A DNA stretch of 33,798 nucleotides from Deltaproteobacteria bacterium (GCA_013812655.1 JACCTC010000377.1:1-33798), one strand, 5' to 3'; positions 16,761 to 26,253 are shown, counted from the first letter of the stretch. Translations and numbers: made by a program. Notes: generated by a model not told the origin, from the sequence alone.

Positions 16761-17993
16761 ATGGTGTCGGGAACAACTCGCGCTGCATATCTCGTCGACG
16801 GCATCCGCTCGCCCTTCGGCCGGTACGGCGGCGGCCTCGGTGGCGTACGTGCCGATGATCTCGCAGGCCAGGTGATCGCGGCGCTCGTCGCGCGTACGCA
16901 GCTCCCGGTCGATCGAATCGACGACGTCATCCTCGGCTGCGCGAACCAGGCCGGCGAGGACAACCGCAACATCGCGCGGATGGCGGCGCTGCTCGCAGGG
17001 CTGCCGGTCGGCGTCCCCGGCGTCACCGTGAACCGGCTATGCGGCTCCGGGATGCAGGCCGTCGCCGATGCCGCGCGGTCGATCGCTGCAGGCGATGCGG
17101 ATCTCGTGATCGCCGGCGGTGTCGAGCACATGTCGCGCGCACCGCTCGTGATGGCGAAGCCGACCGAGGCGTTCGCCCGCGGCAACCAGACGATCTACGA
17201 CACCACGCTCGGCTGGCGCTTCGTCAATCCGCGGATGGAGGCGATGCACGGCACCCTGCCGATGGGCGAGACCGCGGAGCGGGTTGCCGAGCGCTGCAAC
17301 GTCTCGCGCGAGGCGCAGGATCGCTTCGCGCTGCAGTCGCAGCAGCGTGCGGGCAAGGCGATCGCATCGGGACGCGTCGCCCAGGAGCTGACGCCGATCA
17401 TGACCGGCACCGACAAGAAGACCGGTGTCGCGATCCAGCTGACCGCCGACGAGCACCCGCGACCGGACACCACGCCCGAGCAGCTCGCGAAGCTGCGGCC
17501 CGCGTTCGTCGCGAAAGGTTCGACCACCGGCTCGGTCACTGCTGGCAACGCGTCGGGCCTCAACGACGGGGCCGCCGTCCTGCTGATCGCCAGCGAGCAG
17601 GCGGTCAAGGAGCTCGGGCTCCGACCGCGAGCGCGATTTGTCACCGGCGCGGCCGCGGGAGTGGAGCCTAGCTACATGGGGCTCGGGCCGATCCCGGCGT
17701 CCAAGAAGGTCCTCACGCGCGCAGGTCTGACGCCGCAACAGGTCGAACTGGCTGAGGTAAACGAGGCCTTCGCCGCGCAAGCGATCCCGTGCATCGATCA
17801 GCTCGGCCTCGATCCGGAGCGGGTCAACGTCAACGGCGGAGCGATCGCCTGGGGTCATCCGCTCGGTGCGTCCGGAGCGCGTCTCCTACTTTCTCTCATG
17901 ATCGATCTGGAGCTGACTTCGCGCCGGATCGGCCTTGCGACGATGTGCATCGGCGTCGGGCAAGGAATCGCGGTCGTGCTCGAGCGTGCGTGA
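16761..17993 (+). CDS. Acetyl-CoA C-acyltransferase (thiolase)
   Basis: 410 residues. It catalyses thiolytic cleavage of 3-oxoacyl-CoA to acetyl-CoA and a shortened acyl-CoA, or the reverse condensation. The nucleophile is Cys94 in NRLCGSGMQA; the second active-site pair is His366 (NGGAIAWGHPLG) and Cys396 (LATMCIGVGQG). The sequence is close in character to PcaF/PaaJ 3-oxoadipyl-CoA thiolases (GCANQAGEDNRN, TTLGWRFVNPRM), but no aromatic-degradation gene is nearby, so a beta-oxidation or general role is equally possible. I chose the ATG at 16761 because longer starts add residues not usual in the family and because TATGGT lies 7 bases upstream. It stands alone on the plus strand, divergent to the gene at 16308. 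Confidence 0.94.
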   Translation: MVSGTTRAAYLVDGIRSPFGRYGGGLGGVRADDLAGQVIAALVARTQLPVDRIDDVILGCANQAGEDNRNIARMAALLAGLPVGVPGVTVNRLCGSGMQAVADAARSIAAGDADLVIAGGVEHMSRAPLVMAKPTEAFARGNQTIYDTTLGWRFVNPRMEAMHGTLPMGETAERVAERCNVSREAQDRFALQSQQRAGKAIASGRVAQELTPIMTGTDKKTGVAIQLTADEHPRPDTTPEQLAKLRPAFVAKGSTTGSVTAGNASGLNDGAAVLLIASEQAVKELGLRPRARFVTGAAAGVEPSYMGLGPIPASKKVLTRAGLTPQQVELAEVNEAFAAQAIPCIDQLGLDPERVNVNGGAIAWGHPLGASGARLLLSLMIDLELTSRRIGLATMCIGVGQGIAVVLERA

Positions 17994-18021
17994 TCCATGT
18001 GGCCGGAATTATCGGTGACCC

Positions 18022-18055
18022 TTTTGGCGCCCGTTTTGTCGCCCACTTGGCACTA
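18022..18055 (+). repeat. Phased short direct repeats upstream of the large kinase gene
   Basis: TTTTGGCGCCC (18022-18032) recurs as TTTTGTCGCCC (18034-18044) with one mismatch, at a 12-base period. A weaker third copy, ACTTGGCACTA (18045-18055), follows at 11 bases. Copies about one helical turn apart just before a start region suggest an operator, but the protein that would bind is unknown. Confidence 0.35.
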
Positions 18056-18113
18056 GGAGCATGAGACAACAGGAAAATCCCCGATGCGGTGGTGGCGTGG
18101 GGGTTGGGTTGCG

Positions 18114-21100
18114 ATGACAGACGCGTTGCAGGACCAGGTCGCAAAGTCGCTCAAGCTCGTGGGACGGGTCCTCGGGGACAAGTTCCGGCTGACGGCCTGC
18201 ATCGGCATCGGCGGCAGCGGCGCGGTCTACAAGGCCGATCAGATCGCGCTCGGCCGCACCGTCGCGGTCAAGCTGCTCAACGAGGAGCTGTCCGCGGACC
18301 AGAAGATGATCCGGCGGTTCCGCGACGAGGCGACCTCGGCGTCGCGCCTCAACCATCCGAACATCGTCTCGATCATCGACTACGGCCAGGCCTCGGACGG
18401 CTTGCTCTATCTAGCGATGGAGTACGTCAAGGGCCCGACGCTGACCCAGCTCCTGGTCAACGAGAACCCGATCCCCGTCGATCGCGTGATCGACATCGTG
18501 ATGCAGTCGCTCGCCGGGATCGAGGAAGCGCACCTCGGCGGCGTCGTGCACGCGGATCTCAAGGCCGACAACATCATCCTCGATCAGCGACGCGCGGGCG
18601 TCGACGTCGTCAAGATCGTCGACTTCGGGATCGCGCGGCTCGTCACCGGCGTCCGCGATCCCGAGGACCGCTCGATCTCCGGCACGCCGGAGTACATGGC
18701 GCCCGAGGTGATCAGCGGCGCACCACCATCGTTCGCGTCGGATATCTACGCGGTCGGCATCATTCTCTACGAGCTACTCGCGTACAAGACGCCGTTCTTC
18801 GCAGGCTCGACAACCGAGATCCTCGCGAACCACCTCAAGGCGATGATCCCGTCGCTGCAGACCCGGCGCGAGCACGTCTCGAAGGATCTCGACGCGATCG
18901 TCGCCAAGGCGCTCGCGAAGCATCCCAACGATCGCTTCGCGTCGGCGGCCGAGATGCGCACCGCGCTGTCCTCGCTGCAGGTCAAGCGCCCGCGCACGAT
19001 GACCACGTCGGCGCGCTGCCTGGCGTGCAACGCGGCGATGTCGGCGGCGTTCAAGTTCTGCCCGGAGTGCGGCGAGCCTCGCCACCGGGTCACGGCGCCC
19101 GTCGAGGTCCAGCCAGCACCACCGCCCGATCTGCTGCCGCTCGCGTTCATCGGTCGCGACGCCGAGCTCGCCCAGCTCCTCGAGCACATGCGCAAGGGGC
19201 CCGGCAAGGACAGCGGGCTGCTGATCAGCGGCGTCGAGGGCACCGGGCGCAGTGCGCTGCTCCGTCATGCCTACGAGCGCGTCGGGCAGGAGACCCGCGT
19301 GATCTACCAGGTCGGCCCGGACCCGAGCGGGCTCGCCGCGCCGTTCTATCCGATCCGGTCGTTGCTCGCCGCGGTGCTGCAGCTGCCGCCGGTCTCGAGC
19401 GAGGTCGAGCTCCGCGACGCGGTGCTGTCGATCGGGCTCAACGAGCGTGACATCCCGGGAATCGCGCAGCTGTTCGGTCACCCGACGACGCTGCTCGAGC
19501 TCGAGCCGCCCGTGCGCCGCCGCGAGATGGTGTGGTCGACGCTGCGCGCTCTCGAGCGTGCAGCGATGATGGGGCCCGTCACCGTGGTCTGCGAGGACAT
19601 CGAGCGCTTCGATCATCCGAGCCTCGAGATCCTGAGACGCGGGACCGAGGCGACCGGCCTCGCGTTGCCGCCGATCGTGATGACGACGACGACCGAGTTT
19701 GCCGCGCAGTGGCCGGTGGCCGTACCCCGTCTCGAGGTCGGCGCGCTCGAGGCGAGCGCGCTCCAGCAGATCGTCGACAAGGTCGAGAAGGGTGGCCTGC
19801 GCGGCCTGCCGCCGGTCCAGACGCTGTACCAGACGACGCGCGCGTTCCCCGGCCACATCGAGCACGTCATCCGCTACCTGCTCGAAGGCGGCAAGTCCGA
19901 GGACACCACGACCTCGCTGCCTGACCTCGTGGCCGCGCGCTTGTCGCTGCAGAAGCAGACCACGCGCGACGTGCTGCAGGCGGCGGCGGTGCTCGGCATC
20001 GAGCCACAGCTCGATCTGCTGCGCGCGATGCTGCCCGCCGACACGCTCGAGGTCGCGCTTGCGGATGCCGAGCGCGCCGGTTTGCTCGGTCACGACCCTT
20101 CCGGCGAGCTCACGTTCACGAGTCGGCTCGTCCGCGACATCGTCTACGACGCCACGCCCGCCGATCTTCGCCGGTCGTTGCACGGCGCTGCCGCGATCGC
20201 CGTCGAGGCGATGTCGCCGGATATCGCGCTGCTCGGTCACCACCACGATCTCGCGGGTCACCCCAAGGACGCGATGACGTTGCTCCGTCGTGCCGGCGAT
20301 CACGCCGCCGAGCAACTCGACGAGGTCGGCGCCGGCCAGTTCTATCAGCGCGCCCTCGTCGCGGTTCGTCAGGCGGTGCAATCCGGTGACGACGACGGCA
20401 CGGCCGAGGGCCAGTTCGTCGCGCTCAGCGTCCGGCTCGCCGACGTGTTGCGCGCACGTGGCGAGAGCTCGCTCGCACGCGGCGTGCTCGCCGAGGCTCG
20501 CGACTGGTCGGGCTCGCCGATGCTGGTCGCGATGATCGATCGCGCCAGTGCCTCGATCGCGCTGTCCGAGGGCGATATCGATGGCTCGATCGCGGCGCTG
20601 CGACGCGGCGTCGGCCGCGCGATCTCGACCGGCGACATGAACCTCGTCTGCGAGCTCTATCTCGATCTCGCGGCCGCACTGCTGCGGGGCGGCGATGCCG
20701 ACACTGCACTCCACGAGCTGATCGAGTGCATCGATCTCGCGACCCTCGGCGAGGGCTTCACCGCGATCGACGGGCCCGAGCCGTTCTGGCGCATCCTTCG
20801 CCAGCAGGCGCAGATGGTCGAGAACGCCGGCGACTCGTACAAGGCGCTGCGGCTCGCCGAAGCGGCGCTGTTTCACGCGCAGCGCGTCCGCTCGCGGCTC
20901 GGCGCTGCCCGCGTCCAGCAGCTGCTCGCGCAGCTCTGCGACAAGGCCGGCCTCGGCGGCAAGGCCGAGCGTTACCGGCTCGCTGCGATCAACGAGATGC
21001 GCAGCCTCGGCGATCGCCGCGCCACGGCCGAGCTGCTGCTGAACGATACGCCGTCGAAGTCCGCCGTCGTCGTGACCTCACGCATGGAAGATGCGATGCA

Positions 21101-21179
21101 GCTCACGAAGGAGATCGGCTGGGCCGAGGGTCACGAGCGCGCGAAGCGCAAGAGCAGCCCGCCGAATATCAAGTCGTAA
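18114..21179 (+). CDS. Ser/Thr protein kinase with zinc ribbon, AAA-type NTPase and TPR-like C-terminus
   Basis: 1021 residues. The kinase domain spans ~24-285: glycine loop GIGGSGAVYK at 31-40, Lys53 in VAVK, catalytic loop HADLKADN at 146-153 (Asp148 present, the usual Arg replaced by Ala, so a non-RD kinase), DFG at 170-172, APE at 197-199. A zinc ribbon follows (C302-C305, C316-C319). Residues ~340-560 look like an AAA/STAND NTPase, with Walker A GVEGTGRS at 373-380, in which the usual Lys is Arg379, and a Walker-B-like VVCEDIERFD. The rest is helical repeats, as in large regulatory kinases of myxobacteria. No membrane helix is seen. I chose ATG 18114; the in-frame ATG at 18084 has an AGGA 9 bases upstream, but the ten codons between have unusual T-rich third positions. 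A stand-alone receiver gene follows after 77 bases. Confidence 0.93.
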   Translation: MTDALQDQVAKSLKLVGRVLGDKFRLTACIGIGGSGAVYKADQIALGRTVAVKLLNEELSADQKMIRRFRDEATSASRLNHPNIVSIIDYGQASDGLLYLAMEYVKGPTLTQLLVNENPIPVDRVIDIVMQSLAGIEEAHLGGVVHADLKADNIILDQRRAGVDVVKIVDFGIARLVTGVRDPEDRSISGTPEYMAPEVISGAPPSFASDIYAVGIILYELLAYKTPFFAGSTTEILANHLKAMIPSLQTRREHVSKDLDAIVAKALAKHPNDRFASAAEMRTALSSLQVKRPRTMTTSARCLACNAAMSAAFKFCPECGEPRHRVTAPVEVQPAPPPDLLPLAFIGRDAELAQLLEHMRKGPGKDSGLLISGVEGTGRSALLRHAYERVGQETRVIYQVGPDPSGLAAPFYPIRSLLAAVLQLPPVSSEVELRDAVLSIGLNERDIPGIAQLFGHPTTLLELEPPVRRREMVWSTLRALERAAMMGPVTVVCEDIERFDHPSLEILRRGTEATGLALPPIVMTTTTEFAAQWPVAVPRLEVGALEASALQQIVDKVEKGGLRGLPPVQTLYQTTRAFPGHIEHVIRYLLEGGKSEDTTTSLPDLVAARLSLQKQTTRDVLQAAAVLGIEPQLDLLRAMLPADTLEVALADAERAGLLGHDPSGELTFTSRLVRDIVYDATPADLRRSLHGAAAIAVEAMSPDIALLGHHHDLAGHPKDAMTLLRRAGDHAAEQLDEVGAGQFYQRALVAVRQAVQSGDDDGTAEGQFVALSVRLADVLRARGESSLARGVLAEARDWSGSPMLVAMIDRASASIALSEGDIDGSIAALRRGVGRAISTGDMNLVCELYLDLAAALLRGGDADTALHELIECIDLATLGEGFTAIDGPEPFWRILRQQAQMVENAGDSYKALRLAEAALFHAQRVRSRLGAARVQQLLAQLCDKAGLGGKAERYRLAAINEMRSLGDRRATAELLLNDTPSKSAVVVTSRMEDAMQLTKEIGWAEGHERAKRKSSPPNIKS

Positions 21180-21243
21180 GACCTCAAGACACGATCAACG
21201 TGAGGGTACGTTTTGCCTCGCGGAACAGCCTCCGGATCCGAGG

Positions 21244-21249
21244 TAAGCT
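21244..21249 (+). promoter_or_regulatory. Probable -10 element (TAAGCT) for the receiver protein
   Basis: TAAGCT ends 7 bases before the GTG at 21257, in the 77-base gap after the kinase gene. It suggests that the receiver gene can be transcribed on its own. Confidence 0.42.
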
Positions 21250-21256
21250 TTGGACC

Positions 21257-21667
21257 GTGGGAAGTATCTTGCTCGTCGAACCGGATCACGAAACCTGTGA
21301 TCGGTGGCAGACGGGGATCGGCGCGGAAGGTCACGCGGTCCTCTCGGCGGCGATGCACGACGCGCTTCCGCTGATCCGTGAAGGCGGCATCGATCTCGTG
21401 GTGATCGATTGCAGCGCGCAATGCAAGGGCGTCATCGAGCTCGCCCGTGGCATCCAGAGCTTGCCTGACGCGCCGCCGCTCGTGCTCGTGTCGGACTCGC
21501 CGGCCGCTCCCGAGATCTCCGTGCGGATCGGTGCCGTCTCGTTCCTCGCCAAGCCTTGCGAGCCCTCCGAGATTGTCGGCCTCGTGAATCGCTTGCTCGG
21601 CGCGCTGCGTCCGGTGCGCATGATCGACGACGACGAGCCGACCGGTCCAAACCGTACGTTCGGCTAA
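21257..21667 (+). CDS. Stand-alone response-regulator receiver domain
   Basis: 136 residues forming a single CheY-like receiver. The predicted phospho-acceptor is Asp51 (GIDLVVIDCS); the conserved Lys is Lys99 in FLAKPCEP; Ser79 (LVLVSDS) occupies the switch Thr/Ser place. The N-terminal acidic pocket reads LLVEPD, with Pro where the second Asp is usual, so metal binding may be weakened. No output domain follows; the tail (DDDEPTGPNRTFG) is short and acidic. The GTG start fits the family N-terminus GSILLVEPD and has TAAGCT 7 bases upstream. It follows the large Ser/Thr kinase and ends only 3 bases from the convergent pseudokinase gene. Confidence 0.82.
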   Translation: MGSILLVEPDHETCDRWQTGIGAEGHAVLSAAMHDALPLIREGGIDLVVIDCSAQCKGVIELARGIQSLPDAPPLVLVSDSPAAPEISVRIGAVSFLAKPCEPSEIVGLVNRLLGALRPVRMIDDDEPTGPNRTFG

Positions 21668-21670
21668 GCG

Positions 21671-22480
21671 TCAGCCTCGGCGGGCGACGCGCGATGCGAG
21701 CGTGACGCCGTTCGCGGTGAACGGTGCGAGCTCCGCTGCGAGCGCAGCGATCGTCGGAATGCGGTCGTCGGGTGCGTCGATCAGGCAGCGATCGATCACC
21801 GCGGCGAGCGCGGGAGGCGTGGCAGTACCGAGTAGCTCGACGAGCGTGCGGCCGATCGCCCAGACGTCGCTGACGACCGTCGCGGCGCCGGTCGCGCGCT
21901 GCTCGGGAGCCTGCAAGCTCGGCGCACTCGCAGCCGGACCGGGAAGCGGCGCACGCGCGGCGTCGAGCCGGAGCGAGGCGCGCGTCGCGTTCCACGCGGC
22001 GTGCGTGAAGTCGCGCAACCGCGCGAGCTGCGCGGCCTGTGCGGCCTGTCCAACAGTCGCCGGCTCGACGAAGATCTGCGATGGGCATAGCGCACCATGG
22101 ACGATGCCGGCGGCGTGCGCCTCGGCGATCGCATCGCAGACCTGGAGAATCGCGTCGACCGCGACGTCGACCGCCAGCTCTCCCGCGGCACGCCGGGTCG
22201 CGAGGTGCTCGCCGCCGAGGAACTGCCGCACGAAGTACGGGCCGCCGCGCTGGAGCTGGCCGACGTCGAGGATCCGCGGGATGTGCGGCGAGCGCAGGCG
22301 CGTCAGGTAGCGCGACTCGGCGAGCAGGCTCGTCACCGCGAGCGGCCGATTCGCATCGGCGGTGGCGAGCCGGCGGATCACGACCGGCACGTCCTGCACG
22401 AGGTGGTGCGCGACGAGCAGCTCGGCCGACAGCACGCGGTCGATCCGGTACTTGTTCGCGAGGACGTCGCCGACCTCCAC
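21671..22480 (-). CDS. Protein kinase-like protein lacking catalytic residues (pseudokinase)
   Basis: 269 residues with the layout of a Hanks-type kinase but without its chemistry. The glycine loop is lost (VLSAELLVAHHL), the VAIK Lys is replaced (VVIRRL, Arg36), and the catalytic loop reads HGALCPSQI from His128, with no Asp. The DFG site is degenerate (RDFTHAAW). Structural marks remain: APEQ, SDVWAIGRTLVELL, and the C-terminal CLIDAPDDR segment. It therefore probably acts as a binding or scaffold protein. Two GTG codons lie at the start; I chose the second (22478-22480) because GGAG stands 5 bases before it, while the first (22484-22486) overlaps the stop of the upstream glycosidase gene as GTGA. 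It ends a Nudix-glycosidase-pseudokinase operon. Confidence 0.85.
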   Translation of the reverse strand: MEVGDVLANKYRIDRVLSAELLVAHHLVQDVPVVIRRLATADANRPLAVTSLLAESRYLTRLRSPHIPRILDVGQLQRGGPYFVRQFLGGEHLATRRAAGELAVDVAVDAILQVCDAIAEAHAAGIVHGALCPSQIFVEPATVGQAAQAAQLARLRDFTHAAWNATRASLRLDAARAPLPGPAASAPSLQAPEQRATGAATVVSDVWAIGRTLVELLGTATPPALAAVIDRCLIDAPDDRIPTIAALAAELAPFTANGVTLASRVARRG

Positions 22481-22482
22481 GA

Positions 22483-24474
22483 TCACTCCACGATCAGCAT
22501 GCGGACGCCGCGCGCGACGAGCGCGATGCTCGCGCGGCCGCTCGCGATCCGGAACTGCTCGCCGGTGAACGGGTCGCGTAGCAGCTTCGCGCGGTCATCT
22601 GCGAGCAGCACCGCGGTCGCAGCCTTCGGCGCGTCGCTGACGACGAACACGACGCGCGTCGCGCCGCCGGTGTCCGCGTACGCCATCGCGCGCACGTCGT
22701 CGGGACGCTCGACCTGCCAGGCATCGCGTAGCTCGCCGGCAAGCGCGGCGAGATCATCGGCAAGGCCGCGCAGATCGTCGAGCGACCCAGCCTTGAGGCG
22801 GCCGACGCGACGGGGCGCCGGCTCGGTGAGCGGCTGACCGAGCTCGTCGTGGGTCGGCGTGCCCGGACCGATCACGACGATCGCGCGCTTCCGATCCGCG
22901 AGCGCGTGGACGTGCTGCCACAGCCCGCGATGGACGCGGTCCCCGGTCGGCACGATCACGGCGCGATAGCTCGCGAGCTCGTCCTCGGAGGTGCCTTCGT
23001 CGACGATCGCGTACGGGACCTGCGCGAGCTCGAGCGCAGTCGCGATCGCGGTCTGCCAGCGCCGCGCGGCGATCGCGCCGGGATCGCTGCCGAGCTCGGC
23101 CGCACCGCCCGGTCCGAGGCCGAGCGCCTCGGCGAGCACGGGGGTGACCGGATCGAGCAGCGACGATGCGATCCCGAAGCGCGCATCGGCGCGGGTGTCG
23201 ACGAGCGCGATCGGCACGGCCGCGGCGCCGGGGGCACGGCCTACGGTGGTGTCGATCTGCACGCGGACGCGGTGCAACGCAGGCCAGTCGACCTCGGCGA
23301 GCGCGGCGAGCAGCGGCTTGATCCAGCTCGCGTGAGGCTCGAGCGTGGCGGTCTGGGTGATCGCAGCGCCGTAGTAACGCTCGCGCTCGACCGCCATGAA
23401 CAGGTTGAAGCCGCGGATGCCGGCGGCGAGCAGCGACAGCAGATGATCGCGCTCGCGAAGCGGATCGTCAGCGTGCCCCAGCGGCGGGAACCACGGGAAG
23501 AACCCGACGCCAACCTCGAGCGCGAGAGGGATCGGCGAGGCATTGCCGACACACGCGAGCGCGCGGCGACGCAGATCGCGAAAGCCGGCGCGTGGCGTGT
23601 ACGCGTCGATCCCGACGGGTCCGCCGATCGCGCGCTGGATCCGGCGCAGATCGTAGTGACCGAAGTGCCCGGGCGGCAGGTTGTGAAAGCGCGCGACGCC
23701 GGCGAACCCCGCGCCGTCGAGCAGCTTGCCGAGCTCGCCCATCGCGCGCGCGATGTACTCGTCCTTGAAGCGCACCCACGACACGCAGCGGGCCGCATCC
23801 GCCGCGTTCCACGCACGTGGCGGATCGCCATCGAGACCCGTCGCCTCGTTCCACCACGCGATCGCTTCAGGATGATAGTCGTGATCGTACGCGCCGAGCC
23901 GGAAGAACATCTGCGCCTCGTTGTCGACGCCGACCGCGACCACCGTGCCGTCCTCGACGAACGGCGCGGCGACCTCGCCGACCGCCGCGTACCACGCGCG
24001 AACGCGCTCGCGAAACGCCGCGCTCGCGTACGACGGCACTGGCCATGCCTTGGGCGGTGATGGCATCCACACCGGTGTGCCGCGTGCGGTGCGCGCCTGG
24101 CACACCGGATCGCCGACGACGTGGTCGGGCATGCCGAAGCACGTGAGCTCGGCGTTGACGTGCGGTCCCGGCCGCAGCACGACCGCGAGACCCGACGCGC
24201 GCGCGAGGTCGAGGAACCGCGCGAGATCGGCGTCGCCAGCCCACACGTAGCGTCCCGGCTCGGGCTCGTGGACGCGCCACGGCACGTAGGTCTCGACGAT
24301 CGTCAGGCCGAGCGCGTGGATCTGCGCGAGGCACGCGGCCCAGCGCGCCGGCGGCACGCGCCAGTAGTGCATCGCGCCCGCGTAGAACGGGATCGATCGC
24401 GGCTGCGCTCGCGCGCCGCCGGCGCCGACGATCAACCCGCGCTCGTCGAACCAGGTGCGGCGACGTGCTTCCAC
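22483..24474 (-). CDS. GH35-like glycoside hydrolase (beta-galactosidase family)
   Basis: 663 residues with no signal peptide. The N-terminal barrel has the GH35 pattern: FYAGAMHYWRVPPARW (30-45), ETYVPWRVHEPEPGRY (61-76), LRPGPHVNAE (100-109). The probable acid/base is Glu186 in VGVDNEAQMF, and the nucleophile is Glu320 in LALEVGVGFF, after the fourth and seventh strands as in clan GH-A. The second half contains an amidotransferase-like alpha/beta section as in GH42/GH35 relatives (SYRAVIVPTGDRVH) and a beta-rich end. The sugar substrate is not predictable. The GTG start at 24472-24474 overlaps the Nudix gene by 43 bases; it is preferred to TTG 24435 because the family begins with a segment like WFDERGLIV before the barrel. 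The stop overlaps the next start region. Confidence 0.86.
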   Translation of the reverse strand: MEARRRTWFDERGLIVGAGGARAQPRSIPFYAGAMHYWRVPPARWAACLAQIHALGLTIVETYVPWRVHEPEPGRYVWAGDADLARFLDLARASGLAVVLRPGPHVNAELTCFGMPDHVVGDPVCQARTARGTPVWMPSPPKAWPVPSYASAAFRERVRAWYAAVGEVAAPFVEDGTVVAVGVDNEAQMFFRLGAYDHDYHPEAIAWWNEATGLDGDPPRAWNAADAARCVSWVRFKDEYIARAMGELGKLLDGAGFAGVARFHNLPPGHFGHYDLRRIQRAIGGPVGIDAYTPRAGFRDLRRRALACVGNASPIPLALEVGVGFFPWFPPLGHADDPLRERDHLLSLLAAGIRGFNLFMAVERERYYGAAITQTATLEPHASWIKPLLAALAEVDWPALHRVRVQIDTTVGRAPGAAAVPIALVDTRADARFGIASSLLDPVTPVLAEALGLGPGGAAELGSDPGAIAARRWQTAIATALELAQVPYAIVDEGTSEDELASYRAVIVPTGDRVHRGLWQHVHALADRKRAIVVIGPGTPTHDELGQPLTEPAPRRVGRLKAGSLDDLRGLADDLAALAGELRDAWQVERPDDVRAMAYADTGGATRVVFVVSDAPKAATAVLLADDRAKLLRDPFTGEQFRIASGRASIALVARGVRMLIVE

Positions 24475-25247
24475 GTTCGGTCCTCCAGCACGAAGCGGCT
24501 CGGGCCGCCTGCCCAGCTCGGCTGATACGTCAGCGGTGTGCTGTCACCGGTGCCGTTCACGGTGTACTCGGGATCCCACGGCAACAGCAGGCACGGCGGA
24601 TCCCCCGGAGCCAGCATGCGCAGCCGCGGCATGATCGGGTGCGGCTCCTCGGCGCGCGCGCGTCCGGTGGCCAGCACGTCGTCGATCGTCGCCAGCTGCG
24701 CGAGCTCCCAGCAGGTGCGGATCTGGGGCGGCGGCAGGTTGAGCTCGCCCGCGCGCGTGATCGCGTCGGCTGGCCGCGTCCAGATCTGCTCGACGGTCTC
24801 GATGTCGTCGAACGTCGGGTCCTGCCCGCTCGGCAGCTCGCACACGAAGAACCGCGCCGAGAACCGCTTCGGCTCGATCGACGGCGTGATCCAGTGCGCC
24901 CACGGCACGAGCCCGTCGGTCGACCACATGATCCCGGCGGCGGCGAGACAGGTGGCCGCGTTCGTGCCGCCGAGGATCTGCTTGCGCAGCTTCGCCATGC
25001 TCGGCGCCTCGAGGGTCTCGGCCTCCGCGCCGGTGTCGCGCGCGAGCAGCACGCCCGCCTCCTCGAACAGCTCCCGTGCAGCCGCCTCGCGCGCGTCCTC
25101 GTCGGGCTCTGCCGCGCCGCCCGGAAACACGAATGCCGAGGCCATGAACGAGGCCTGCTTCTGGCGGCGGACCAGGAACACCTCGAAGCCCGACTGCGCG
25201 GGGCGCAGCAGGATCACCGACGAGGCCTCCCGAAGCTGCGCGCTCAC
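24432..25247 (-). CDS. Nudix hydrolase, NUDT19-like
   Basis: 271 residues. The Nudix box is perfect: G44, x5, Glu50, x7, then RELFEEAGV at 58-66 (GX5EX7REUXEEXGU), which binds Mg2+ for pyrophosphate cleavage of nucleoside-diphosphate-linked compounds. The preceding FLVRRQKQASFMASAFVFPGG and the long C-terminal part (~150 residues after the box, including TPSIEPKRFSARFFV) resemble NUDT19-type enzymes, some of which hydrolyse CoA or acyl-CoA; this substrate is only suggested. The start is a GTG with TACGAA 7 bases before it and no Shine-Dalgarno. It lies 16 bases after the FHA gene and runs into the glycosidase gene with a 43-base overlap. Confidence 0.88.
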   Translation of the reverse strand: MSAQLREASSVILLRPAQSGFEVFLVRRQKQASFMASAFVFPGGAAEPDEDAREAAARELFEEAGVLLARDTGAEAETLEAPSMAKLRKQILGGTNAATCLAAAGIMWSTDGLVPWAHWITPSIEPKRFSARFFVCELPSGQDPTFDDIETVEQIWTRPADAITRAGELNLPPPQIRTCWELAQLATIDDVLATGRARAEEPHPIMPRLRMLAPGDPPCLLLPWDPEYTVNGTGDSTPLTYQPSWAGGPSRFVLEDRTWKHVAAPGSTSAG

Positions 25248-25254
25248 GTCTGTG

Positions 25255-25260
25255 TTCGTA
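25255..25260 (-). promoter_or_regulatory. Possible -10 element (TACGAA) for the Nudix gene
   Basis: TACGAA ends 7 bases before the GTG at 25247. It differs in the last base from the TACGAT boxes at 3455 and 31984. It lies between the FHA stop (25264) and the Nudix start. Confidence 0.28.
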
Positions 25261-25263
25261 CCA

Positions 25264-26196
<933 letters not shown>

Positions 26197-26253
26197 ACAG
26201 GATCGGCCCTCGCGAGCCATGTGCGGATCGCGAGTGGCTGCAAGGACTCGAAA

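Noticed and set aside
16761-17993. Naming the thiolase pcaF
   Set aside because: Sequence character is close to 3-oxoadipyl-CoA thiolase, but no protocatechuate or phenylacetate gene lies nearby, so the specific name is not supported.
18047-18065. Sigma-54 promoter suggested by TTGGCAC
   Set aside because: The -12 GC is 8 rather than 10 bases after the GG, so the spacing fails.
18774-20876. 700-codon open frame on the minus strand
   Set aside because: Antisense shadow of the large kinase; Arg/Asp-rich with no recognisable motifs.
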